This document shows, piece by piece, positions 1-12,300 of a stretch of 64,000 nt of DNA. The number at the start of each line of letters is the position of its first letter. Position 1 is the stretch's first letter. This DNA is from Diphasiastrum complanatum. Lineage: Eukaryota; Streptophyta; Lycopodiopsida; Lycopodiales; Lycopodiaceae. A program made the translations under genes and the position numbers. The stretch lies in NCBI GenBank assembly GCA_029204225.1, contig MU832534.1, positions 1-64,000 on the forward strand, written 5' to 3'. A model generated the notes under the pieces. That model saw only the letters and a list, made by a program, of their open reading frames with translations. It did no database searches and was not told the DNA's origin.

Positions 1-189
1 TAGTCCTGTATGACGTAATTCTCTCATACTTGGCAACTCGCGTCCTAGTGTCTATTTGCTACTATCTAGCCTCGGATTTTAGCTCATGGCCTGGGGGGGG
101 ACATTTACGTGTGGTGATGTGTGCTTCTCTACAATGTGTGGCTCTAGATATCGCCCTCTTCCAATGATGAGACTCTAGATTGGCATACC

Positions 190-610
190 ACTAGCTGGTT
201 ATTACTCGACAGTCCTCTCAAAAAGCTATCAATAGTAGTTGTGGAGGTAATTCCATTGTAAACTCAAGTTCAACTGGTACACTAATCCCTCCAAATCGTC
301 TAGCATACTGATGCAAAATTCTGTAGATGTTTGTTGTATGGTAGCTAGGGCAAATATCAGACTATCCTAGATATAAGTGCCTTTGAATTCTCTAAAGAAT
401 TGATAGTTACTCCTCAAGTGTGCTAATAGAAGCTCTAGGTAGCGTATGGTACCATCTACTGGCTGTTCCTACCAAGGTAGTGGTGAACAACATCATCTGA
501 TGTGCATGACTCACTCTATTCACGAGCATTAGTGTTTCAAAATCCTCGACATTCATGGGCATCTTCGTCCTCATTCTCGTGAAAATTGCGGTAGGAGACC
601 TACTATTTCA
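190..610 (-). pseudogene. Degenerate LTR-retrotransposon gag-like remnant
   Basis: On the minus strand a broken reading frame can be followed with stops and frame changes. It contains stretches such as TRMRTKMPMNVEDFETL, a tryptophan-tyrosine block (RWYHTLPRASIST) and LHQYARRFGGISVPVE, which resemble the capsid region of plant LTR-retrotransposon gag proteins. A primer-binding-site-like sequence and an LTR-like block lie upstream on the same strand, which fits the 5' end of an element running out of the window. No zinc knuckle or pol is seen because the window ends. The family (gypsy or copia) cannot be decided. Confidence 0.4.
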
Positions 611-777
611 GGTATCCCTCCAGTGTCATCTGGGACAACTAATTGGCTCAGTCACTCTCCTTACTCTAGAAGTGGTAGGCGTAGGGCTAGGTGGCACAGT
701 CAGGTTTTTGGCCTCATATTGACAATTTACCAAAATATGGCTAAACTAGACTAAACTAGTTGAAATCTCTCACAACC

Positions 778-791
778 TGCTCTGATTGTAT
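778..791 (-). other. Degenerate tRNA-iMet primer-binding-site-like sequence
   Basis: On the minus strand the sequence TACAATCAGAGCAGG matches 9 of the first 12 bases of the usual plant initiator-Met primer site TGGTATCAGAGC. It lies between an LTR-like block (795-1560) and a gag-like remnant (190-610), which is the expected order. Confidence 0.35.
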
Positions 792-794
792 TGA

Positions 795-1560
795 CCACTA
801 GGAAAAACCCCTAAGATGAGGATAGGAAAACACAAGAGAGACTGTGGAGCATAACCACCCAACCAATCCTAGATCCCTCCTGGAGAATCCTCCTGGATCT
901 AGCCCCCAAGCCATGCCAGATCCAAAACACGACTAATGGATCTTAGATCTTGGGCAATTTGGGTGTGCACATCTAGAATTAATTACAAGATAGAATTCAT
1001 CAAGATTAGCATGCTAGAATTGCATAAATCACTAAGATCTGATCATGAACATAAAATATAGTATGGTACTGTCCTTGTCCATACAACAGCAGCAACAGGC
1101 TGTCCTTCACACATGTGGAGCCTATATCAACCATAAAAATCAACATTCTACACATAGAAAATCAAGATATCAAGAGATAAACCAATGAGATGGACATATA
1201 AACTCAAGAGATGAATTCTCCATACAAAATGAGAATACAATGATATGTTCTCCATGCAGGTACTACTATTTATAGCTAGCAAAATGTCATTTAGCCAATT
1301 GCCCTAAACTTAACCTAAACGGTAATTTCTTGGTAAGTCACCAATAACCTAGAAATTCTAGTCAAGATGCAATGTATCAAATTTAGCCAATTCGAATGGG
1401 TCCCAAACTCGACCTCATCCACTTATGTACTTGCCAAAAAATAGTAAAACCACTATTTAGGCCTTTTTTTGAAAAATATGAAAACTATCTCTAACTTGAA
1501 ATTTCATTTTGGCCTCCAAAATTGCCAAATAAAAAAACCAAACTAGTTGACAATTTTTTA
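795..1560 (-). repeat. LTR-like block, copy 1
   Basis: Minus-strand block of about 760 bp with a TATA-like TATAAATA at about 1268-1280. It shares several short collinear matches with 27655-28060 on the plus strand: a shared AGGTCGAGTTTGG, a TATAAATA box, and a GTGTAGAA ... CCACATGTGTGAA / CCACACGTGTGAA tail. It ends next to a primer-site-like sequence. The copy is diverged, its outer boundary is uncertain and no target duplication was found. Confidence 0.45.
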
Positions 1561-3740
1561 CAATAATGATGAAGGAATGCTGCACTGACTTGAAATAGAC
1601 ATTAGAATTGGCAGTGCTTGGTTGAAAACCATGTTGTATGAGGAATGTGTTGATCCTCTAAAATCAAGCTCTTGTTGATTATTTCAGGCCGTAAAGTGCC
1701 TTATGGAGTTTACAGACATGATAGTTCATTTGAGAACGTATCCCTTGGTCTGTAGCATGTAGATGTCTTCTGCATGTAGATGTCTTCTTCAATAACTCCG
1801 TTCAGATAGGTTGTTTGTACATTGAGTTGATGTAATTCTAGGTCGGCTGCTGCCAGCATACGATAGTAGTTGGATAAAGGAGTGTTTGACTACTGGACTA
1901 AAAGTCTCGTCCTAGTCAATATTGGGATCTGAGAAAATCTACGTGCCACTAGTCAGGTTTCCTTCGATCAATACTCCCATTAGCATTGTATTTCATCTTA
2001 AAGACCCATTTACAGTCGATAAGATTAATGTCTGCAGGTAATTCGACCAATGACCATGTCTGGTTTCTTGATCAGAGAGGAATACTCTCTATCCATCGCT
2101 TCTCTCCAGAGATCGGAGTCTGGTTGGCTAAGTTCCTCTTCAACTATAGTCGGTTCCTGAATTACAAGATAGGTAGACTCATGAATATACCTTGTGGGCT
2201 GTGTGCGCACTCGGTTCGATCTTCTTGGAGGTGGCGTCGGTTGATGATCCCAATCATTGGTTGTGTTGCCCCTTAATAGTAGCAACGTCTTCTTCTGATT
2301 CGTTGTCTTGACCGTTGGCATGCTTGAACCAGAGGCTCGAATTGTCTTGTTGTAGGTAGGTGATGTCAAAAGTTCGCGTGGAACTTTGCTCTTGCCTTTG
2401 AAGTCGATGAACCGATCCTCGATAAAGACAATATCCCTGCTGAATAAAATTTGCTACTATTGTTCGATGTCTTGGCTTTGGCAGTACTCCTTGAATTTAG
2501 TAGAGATGTACTTTCCATCGTTGTCGGACCTCAGGGCTTTGATCTTCTCTGCACGCTCTTTGAAGGTTTTAAAGAGGTTGAAGGCCTCTGATTTCTTCTT
2601 GATAAAATATACAACTGTCCTTCTGGAAAATTCATTAATAGAAGTAATAAAATACTTCTCATCCTTCAATGAAAGATTTTTCATTGGGCCAAAGATATCT
2701 GTATGTACAATATCTAACAGTCCTCTAGCAACATGTTGATGGCTTGATCTAAAGGGTTTCCTAGCCTGCTTACCGACTACACAGTCTTGACAAACATGTA
2801 ATTCAACTTTCCTATATGGATAGTCAAGATCAAGTATAATAGACTGCTTAGACATGTGCATTATAGAAGCATGATTCAAATGACCAAGTCTATAATGCCA
2901 AAGTAAACTTTTATTGATTTGTACAAAAGTACTCAAAGTTTGACTAGAGACATAAAAGCAATGATTTAATTCGTACAAGTATCTGTGCCTCTTTCCAAGC
3001 CCTAGGATCTTGCTAGTCCTATCGACTACTTTACATTGATCTGATTCAAATTCTACTTTGTGCCCTAAATATGTAATTCTGCTTACAGAGAGTAGATTCG
3101 TAGAAAGATTTGGTACATGTAGGACACTTGAAAGTAGTTTGGATTGATCATTTGCAAAGCTTAATCTTATTGTACCTTCACCTCTGATAGCTTGTGCTAT
3201 CAGAGGTGAACAAACTTCTTGGTACCGTAAGATGTATAGGACTCAAAACAGCCAATATGGCTGGTCCTATGTTGAGTAGCTCCGAAATCAAGAAACCAGG
3301 AGCTGTCGTCAGATGCTTCTTGATGATTTTTCATGAATGCATCATGATCCTCTCCTTGATTGGGCTGAGGTGCTTCTGCAACTACATTTGCCATCTGATT
3401 CGACTGCCCTTGGTTGTTCTTGTCTTGTAGAATGTATCAATCTTGGATCTCGTGGTTGGTTCGTTTGCAGTATCTGAAGAACAACTTTTTCTTTGTTGGC
3501 AAATTCGACTGCCCTTGACGTTGTGTCGGCTTCCGATTTGGCTTTGGTTGCTTCGGGCCTTTCTTCTTCTGCTTACTCGAGCTCTTGTTGGTGTATAAGG
3601 CGTGAGAGTCGACAGTTGAGCAACTGGAGGGTTCATTCCTTCTGATGTTTTCCTGCAGCAACATTGTGATGACTCTTGATATAGTAAGCTTTGTGTGTGT
3701 CGTGATGATCTTCACCCAGTTGTCATATGAACTTGGCAAG
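1561..3740 (-). pseudogene. Ty1/copia retrotransposon relic (gag-PR-IN-RT, truncated)
   Basis: Minus-strand copia polyprotein fragments in the right order. Gag tail with a damaged zinc knuckle (FFRYCKRTNHEI, about 3437-3500). Protease with WFLDFGATQH in place of the usual DSGA (about 3290). GAG-pre-integrase and integrase start (LLWHYRLGHLNHASI, CQDCVVGKQ, HTDIFGPM, 2457-2978). The RS-rich linker before RT (RRSNRVRTQPTRY, 2025-2369). The N-terminal half of RT ([26 protein letters not shown]), decayed, to about 1561. RT breaks off after SVQHSFIII, before the YVDD box. Stops and frameshifts occur throughout, so it cannot encode an active enzyme. The family is a Ty1/copia lineage different from the copies at 51-58 kb. 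Confidence 0.85.
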
Positions 3741-6331
3741 CAGTGTCATTATTGAATTTAATGGGTGCTAGTTGCCTACATAGTATAAACAAATATATTT
3801 TTCTTGACCTTGACAATTATGCAAGGACCTTCTTAGTGCACTGTCAACTCTTCCTTGTGAGCCTTGGTGTCGTAGGTCAAAGTGAGCTATCCTTCATGTA
3901 CATCATCACTTTTGAGAGGTTATCATTCCAAGATTTGCAACATTGTAGGCATCACTTCTCCAAAGTCTACACCATTTTGCATGAATTTTGATTTGTATTG
4001 TGAAGTAAATGGTATGTTAGCCCATAATGTTGAATGAAGCTTATGTTTCCAATCAAATTGGCCATTTCAGTTTCTAAATTTCTCTTATTAAAAATACACT
4101 AACAATATTAATTGTGCTAACTTGTGATCTAGTTAAGCAATCCTAGAGTGCAACCCAAAATCATTTTGATCTGAGCTGGAGTAATATTCAATGGATTTCT
4201 AGTGATGGACATCTTTTGTGAACTCCACTTAACTACCAAAGTTTTCCAAGAGCTTCAATCTTTTCCAATTAAAATGCAACTACTACTTAAAACAAATCAC
4301 AAGACCTTTTAGGCTTTCTTTATCTCATCGACTAGAATAAGTGTCAACATAGTATGAAGAATTATATGTCAGTGTGATTGGTGATCTATGTCATGAACCT
4401 TCATCTCTCCTTCGTCCTAAGTTTAAAAAAAAAAACTCATTAATCTTTTCACCAACTTTGCAAGGGCCACTAGAATGTCACTTCCCAGATTAGGTTGCCA
4501 TCCATATGAGCCTCCCTTGCATTTCACAAAGCATCTCCAATTCCATTACCATGGTATGTGATTGGAAGCCTATCAACTTGTTTGTGTTCTCAAAGATTGG
4601 AGTACCTCCAAGTCCAAATCAATCTCTTGCCTTCCACCACTCTCAGTTGTCTACTTCACAAACTAATTGAAACATTCATCTTTTAAATAAAGGATGTTGA
4701 AGAACTCCTATTACTCTAAGTAGGATTGCACTGGCGATACGTCTACTCTAGAAGATCAGCTCAAGTTCTTAATAAATTTGAGTGTACAGTAAGTAGTAAC
4801 TAGCAATCTCATCATTTTGATCCCTACCTTTGACTTCATCATGTTCACAAATATCCTAGGTTCATCAATTGCATTTATTAACGACATCCACTTTCTCCCA
4901 TTTTATTGGTGAAGGGATACATTCAAAGGATGCAATCTGCCTTCACTAGATCAATTGTTGTCATTACCTCTTACATTGCTCTCGACCTCCAATCATGTAT
5001 TGAAAATTTCTTCAAATTTCTCTTTCACAATCACTTTCCCTACAGTTAATTTTTCAATTAAAAAAGCATATTACTTTTTAACCTACTACTTGACTTAGGA
5101 ACCCACTACATCACAAGGACTCATCATGATTAACTTATGCTTGCTCATATATAGGTCATCTACCACAATCCCTTATACTAGGCCATAAATGGCATTCCGG
5201 TTTGTAAACAATCCATTCATCAATATGTTCTCCTTGTGTATGACAATGTTGAATGTCAATGGACTTTACATTTGGAATATGTAGGTTGTGTCTATATCTA
5301 GAATCCTTTATATAGCATATTTTAATTGACAACGTATTGTTTGTGGCTTGAGAGGGAGATGATTTACTTACAAGTGTGTTAATCTCATCCTCTTCATCCA
5401 GCTCAATATGATTATGAATTTCATTTTTGTGATAGCAAGCTCTAGGCTGTGAGGGGAAATTAATCACAATTTTTTTCTATATCACTCTTTCAAAAGCCAT
5501 ATCAAGTATGGAGAGGAGTCTCGAAGCTATGAACAAAACAAATTTGTGCAATAAAGGTGTAGAGTATCACAAACTTTCACAAACAATATATTGAAGATGC
5601 CAAATGTTAACATTTCCATTACAACAATGAATTATTCCTCAAGATCATATCAACACCTAATACATGACAAAGAGATTCCTTAAAGACTACAAAATACTGA
5701 TGACTCCAGAATAGCTTAATTTTCTCAATGTCGTGCTTGACTTCTAGAATGTTCAAAGGCCCCATATAACCATGTTAGCTACAAGTGCTTGCATTCTAAT
5801 ATTGATAGACAATGAACTTTCCAATGCCCATTTGACTGTCAAGTAGCTTTTGTACGCTCCCAACTACAGCTCCTGTTAGGCGGGTGGTTAATACATAGCA
5901 TTTGAGTAAACTAGTGTGTGGTGGTCTACAACAAATATATTTCAAACAAAAGACATATTTACAAGTTACCTTCATACTGTCTTGTACATCTCACATTGAT
6001 CCTCTAAAAACTCCTATTGATTCAACCAATAAGCATCTCACAATGGCACAAAGAAGCCTATCATTGACATGAAATGCTGCACTTCTGCTATTGATTAACA
6101 TAAATCTCTTTTCCCAATTACTTGGGTAGAGGGACTTCTGCAAAAATCTTCCTCCATTGTTGAAGCACCCTATCCAACAGCAAGTGCACGAGCTCAAGCA
6201 CTAAATCAAATTATTGTGCAGCACAAAGTTCATACGTTGGCCAAATTGTGAGGGAAGACAATGGCTAAGTTACATTCTGACGACTTGCTCATGTTTCAAT
6301 TACATGACTTCTCAAAGGTCTAGTCATTTGG
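3741..6331. other. Unassigned AT-rich interval downstream of the SET gene
   Basis: No gene, repeat family or RNA is recognised. The longest open frame (5156-5467 minus, 103 codons) has no recognisable motif. The part nearest 6331 should include the 3' UTR of the SET-domain gene. No clear AATAAA was identified on the minus strand in the first 300 bp. Confidence 0.5.
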
Positions 6332-9300
6332 TTACCGATCCAGTAATTCCTTATTCAATAGAAGAAGCTTACGGTTCGAATACTGAATGCAGCGTTCCAA
6401 AACTGCTTTGTGGCTGAGCCTCCATTGTATTGCAGCTTTCCACCTCTCAAATGCATATGCAATTTTTGTATGATCAGAAAAACCTTTTTTGAAGCCTTCA
6501 ACCTTCATCATCTGCAGAAGCTGTTTGATTACATTTTCAAGGACCGTCGGGGAATAGGTTAGCAAATCTTTGTCTATAAAATCAGGAAAGGGTTTTCTTC
6601 CTTTGGATAATTCATTCAAGAAAGCCGAGACAGTCTGACTGCCATTTGAATCACAACAGGCAGATAGAATTTTCACCAAGACAATATCTTCTTGACTGAT
6701 AGTTGGAAATTTTGCAAGCAATTTCTGACATTTCTCCGACAGCCATCTATAAACATCATTATCTACTTCAATGGAAAGTTGCTGCCCTGACAAAGCATGG
6801 TAACCATGAGATTTGCGGAGGGCAGGTGATGCAGCACTAAGACGCATTGCTGCCAGCAATGAAAAGGAAGGATTTCCATTTGCCATTAGGTGAAATCTGG
6901 TGCGGCATGCAAGATGTTGAGAGCTAGCACCCAGGTTGCTATGTCCGAACTCCAGTGGATCAGGAGGCAAAAGATACACCATGTTGTTTGGGTTATGAGG
7001 GAGTAAGAAGCCATAGTACTCCAACAGCTCTAAGTCATTGTATTGTCCATAGCACAGAAGAACCTGAAGCATAATCAGTCTACAGAGTTATGGGCTATAC
7101 TGTAATTGATAAAGGAATTGCATCACTATTTGGAAATCAAACATGATGAACCCATAGTTGCCAGGGAACTGGGACAGGGGAATGTGTCCCTGGGAACAGG
7201 AACATTTCCAGGGAAAGGGAACAGGGGAATGCCGGGTCATCGGTTTTCATTTTACAAAAATAGTAATATAATTTGAGTTTTGAACTCATTGGAACAAGAT
7301 TCAAGCACTCTGATTATAGATAATATGGAAAAAATAGGCCTGGCCAGAAAATTTGGGCCAACAGAGAAAAAAAATTGGTCCTAACTTCAAGCTGCAAGGA
7401 GGTCAGATGGGAATGTGCTCCTCCTGCAATGAGGGGCAGGTGATAAGGACATTTGCCTGTTCCCTGGCAACAATGGCTATATAAGCTAACCAAAATGATT
7501 GCCTTGGCTACACCATTGACGAAAACCAGAGATGCTGAAGTAAAACCTGCTGTCCCTTCTTATATTGTTGTCGTGCATAGAAACAGTATGCTCCCAGGTT
7601 AGTATCATATCCACCATCCCTAAGCCTTTCCCGCATAGAGAGCCCAAACCCACTTTGTTCATCATCTAATTGTTGTTCTTTTTCTGAAGAGTGAGGAGAA
7701 TCAGATACCACGTTGGCTTCATGTTGGCCAGGTGGAGCGTAGTTAAAAAAGTCTCCAATAGGACATAGTGCACCGGCTTCATCCCATGGCACATGCAAAC
7801 TACGCGAAGAAACCTGCAAATGTCAGTACCCCATTTTCTTTTAGAGATTCAAGGACATAATAACATCCTAGAAGCAAAGCAAAATGCACAAAATTTTGAA
7901 AGTTTGGGGCTCCATTAGTTCTGACTTAAAGAAGATAAATTTGATCAAATTATAAGCTAGAAACACTCACTCACTGTGGCAGCGGCCCATAACCAGGCTT
8001 TCAATGTAGCAAAACGGTGACTGAGACCCATTTTAAGGATGACAGGCCTTGCTGCTTCCCAATCTGCATAAGCTTTCTGAGCTGCTGATTTTGCAGTACA
8101 TATGGCATCATCTTCCTTACAGAAATAGACCAGAAACAAACAAGATCAACCACCCAAAGACATTCACTGCCTACTTAGCTTGACCAAGTACTGTTCACTT
8201 CATATACATACATTATGTACATAGAAAATATGCCCAATTTGTTAACCTAAGATGGATTTGTGAGACATATAGCAATTCTCATGTAGCAAGTAGCTATTAT
8301 CATCCAGTGGCTGCTTTTAGCTTCACCTTCAGTGTACTCGGAGAGATTTTTACCTCTTTAAACTAGCATTGTAGTGAGTCAGGACAAGTCTGGGTCTATT
8401 CGAATAAAACTTTGAGGCCATATACTCACATTGTATAAAGTTTTGTGGTTATCAATTTTATCATGCTTCATTGCAGTATAAAAAAAACCTTAATTTGTAG
8501 ATTGATGAATTTTCACCCATATTCAGCTAGTTAAATTGTTTGAAAATTCATCTATTCATAGCATATTCTTGGAGTCTGTTGATTTTTAGCTGAGAATTGG
8601 CAGCATAATTTTTTGTGAATTGAAGTCTCAAAATGTTGGCCATTTTAGGGTGTGTCATAATAAGGTGAGGAAAAATCTATCGTAGCATATTCACTCTATG
8701 TTCTTTTATTCTATCATATGTTGAGTTCGACCAAGAACGTTTTTAACAAGTCTGAGGCTTTTGTGATGTAGAGCATGCAGTAAAGCAATGTCATTGAAAA
8801 AAAAGGCTTGCCTTGAAGGAAAACGCTGTGTCCTAGGACGAAGAAATACAACCCTAGTGTAAGGTTTCAAAAGTGAAGAAGTAAGTACCCTGGTACAAAT
8901 TCAGCCCAACTGGTCTTAATGGCTGGAAACTCCCTAAACCCAAATGGTTTTTGCGCCAGGGGTACAGTCTCTACTGAGCCTTTGGGCCCCTGCACTCATG
9001 CTCCCGCCCTCAGGCAGGGGCCCCCACACCTATAAAGTGCCCTCTGGGGACTTAACCTTAGACAAAAAGAACCAAAGAAGGGTAGTGGCTTCAATATTCA
9101 TGTTGGATGCATCCGATATGAATGGAGTCAAAAAAATACCAGAAAAGGGCCATGACAGGAGCTTCGCAATTGTGGCAAGTGCCGCATCACAATATTCCCT
9201 GTGGAGAAGTCATCCCTGCTGAGGTCTTGAGATCAAATTTTACTTTGGGCATGCTCATGCATTAAGAAATCGACAACATACAAAGTTTCTTACTGCTTTA

Positions 9301-12300
9301 AACTTGGCCTAAGGAGTTTTATCTCATCATTAAGATGTTAATCATAGATTAGTTAACATGATCTAGATTCTAGTGTTGCTTCGTTATACATGCATCTGCT
9401 GGACGCAATATTCTTTCAATAATTCAACCATGACATAGATTATATTTTGTTCTTATGAGCTTACCATATGCTTACATTCTTCATGCCTGAGGAGTGGCAC
9501 TCATGCATGAAAGGACGTTGGCAAATGGCTCTTTACAAGCAGTTATGAGGAAAGTTGTCCATCATCCATTTGCTTCGCTTTAAAGTAAACGAATTTAATT
9601 GCAGTGGACTATCATGTGGTCATGTTGCATTGAACACATGTGCTTGATCTTTTACCACAAAAGTGGGTGCTTTTGGCTGCCCTAAGAAACCAGGTACTTG
9701 CTGTTGTCAGACAGAACCAAAATGTACATATGAAAAATTTGGCTGCATGGTATTGACATTTTTTGGGTGTTGCTAAGGTGTCTAGTCAGCCACTAGCGAA
9801 CTCTTTTGAATGCCAACAATTTTTGATTAACTGGCTGATGTTTGGACAAAAATCCAGCATTAATCAAAGAGTTTCTGTGGGCCAACGATCAGCTAGTACA
9901 GTGCTGATGGATCTGTTTCTTTTTTTAAGCCAGTTCAGCCTGTAAATGCATGTTCGGCAAATTCGTTGGATTGACCCAAACTTGGACCAATATCAGTCTT
10001 TTGTATATTGAATTTTGCGGGATGGCTGCTAGGCAAGGTGGATGCAAATTTTTCTGTACCTTGCAGAATGCAGTGTGAACTTACCTTTTGAGCCCTGCAT
10101 ATATAGTCAAGCACAAGGCGATGCAGAAAAAAGCCTTGAGAGGGAGTCATTAGTAACTGAATTCTATTGCAAATCCACCAATCATCCAATTTTGAAGAAT
10201 GCAATCATTCTGATTGGATCATACTTGGATGCTTCCTTGATTAACTCTTTAGGAAATAGTGATTTTACCTTGGATTAGGGCAACATTATCCACAATCAAT
10301 TAGCAACACTGCTTTTACAAAACACCACAGCTTGATTCCTGTTTGATGAGGCTAATTCAATCATGAAATTTTTTATTGATGGCCAAAACCTGTCGCTCCT
10401 GTGGTTGGTAGAATTAATGGGGGCTTAGATATAGGAGCTCAGTCAGCTACCTGTCGGTCAAATGCAGGTGTGATGACTAGGTGGCTAGCATGCACAATTT
10501 TCGATGTAACAAATTGCACCTTTGGGGAGGATGAGCGATAAATAACCACACAGAACGTGGTTAGTTGACTAGTTAACTATTCCAAGCTAGCTGACTAGCG
10601 AATTCTCTAGATATGGTTTCCATGGGGTGAGGGTGAGAGGAATCCAAGCATGTCTCATTGTTTGTCCATTGTCCTATCTCCATCCATCAACAGCACACTC
10701 TACTCCCATACTGCTGTCATGGCCGATAACTAAGCCTCTTCTGAGAACCTCAGCATGTTGTTAAAACAAATGCAACAGGGCATGGCCACCCTTTAGGCTA
10801 GGATCCAACAACAAGATAGTCAAACCTAGTAACTTGTGAACCCAATCCACAGTAGCATTCAAGAGTTTGAAACAATTGAAACATTTGAATCACACGTTTC
10901 AAGATTTGAAACGTTGCCTAGCTTTTTAGGCCTTTTTTAGGGTTTTGACTCATAGAAGAGTTAATATGAGTGTTGGGAGGTTAAATATGTTTAAAAAATG
11001 GATGAATGAGCATGTAAGAGCAACAAATCATTCAGCATACTATAAATAGCAAAAGTCATTATCTTTCATGCAACGAATTTCCTAATTATCACATAAGAAG
11101 CCACCGTGACATGGACAGCCACCAACAAGCAAGAACCATTACTGGATAAGAAACAGATATAAAGGTGACCCCAAATACTAGATAACAAACATGCCCTGAA
11201 ATATTTTTTTTGCTTCAGGTGGCACCCTTTCACTTCTTTTTCAAATCTTGGGAACAAAAAAATTTTGACTTGCAATTTGAAATCTTCAAATGCATTTGAA
11301 ACATCCAGGTTTCAAACAAGATTGAACTTTGAATGCTACTATGGCCCAATCAACTCCAACAATACTAGCAGTCTGTCTTTCCAACCGGAGCATTTTACCA
11401 AAGAGAAGGACAAATGTTCTGAAGTAGTGGAGGATTGGCTCAATAGATGGAGTTATTAATCTAGCCTGGTGGCTAATTCTGCTGACAAGAAAATTATTGT
11501 AGCTTTGATCTTCTCGACAGGGAAGGCAACTTCTTGGTGGAGGGACTCTATACTAAGTCAACTATCCCCATCGCAAAGGTTTTTGACACAAGTCGCCTCT
11601 AGGAAACAGCAGTAGCACATACCCACACCAAGAAGAAATGGAAGTAGCATGAAAAGTAGTATAGCATGTGCCCACACTGCTAGTGGATTGGTGTCAAATA
11701 AGCGGCCCAAGTGGTAATCTTTCCAAGGCTCAAAAGCCGAAGCTATGCTTTCAATGCAGAAACCTTAAAAATGTTGCAAAACACTGTCCAATGATAAAGA
11801 AGACATTCATCAGACAGCTAGGCGAGTTGGCATCAGGTAATAGGATTCTTCAGTGGAAATTTCTTCATTGGATCCTTGATGTGATTATCATATTGGCACA
11901 AATGCTTTCAGTCCTGATGACTGATTTCGAAAGAGAGATAAGATCCTAGGGAAAACAGTGAGTATACTTCTCAGTAGTGGATCCTCACACAATTTGCTCA
12001 GTGCTTGATTGGTGCAGAAGCTACAGGTGTCCACTGAACCAAGTGACCATACTTACATAGTTCACGTGGTGAAGGAGAACAGATACCAAACTTTAACACA
12101 AGATAATCCCAATTTAAAAGTTTCATGTTCAGGATAATGTCAGGTATGTGAATTTCCACATAATGAATCTTTGATAGGACTAAATCATTCTAGGCTTTGA
12201 ATGGTTTTTTTGTTATGAGTGTGATAGGCCAGCCTTTCATGGATTATAAAAAATTACAACTTTTTAATTCATGGTAAAAAAGAATCTCTTCAAGGGGGGA

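Noticed and set aside
11914-11935. CTGATGA...GAAA resembling a hammerhead ribozyme core
   Set aside because: The sequence between the two core boxes cannot form stem II, and it lies within the gypsy relic.
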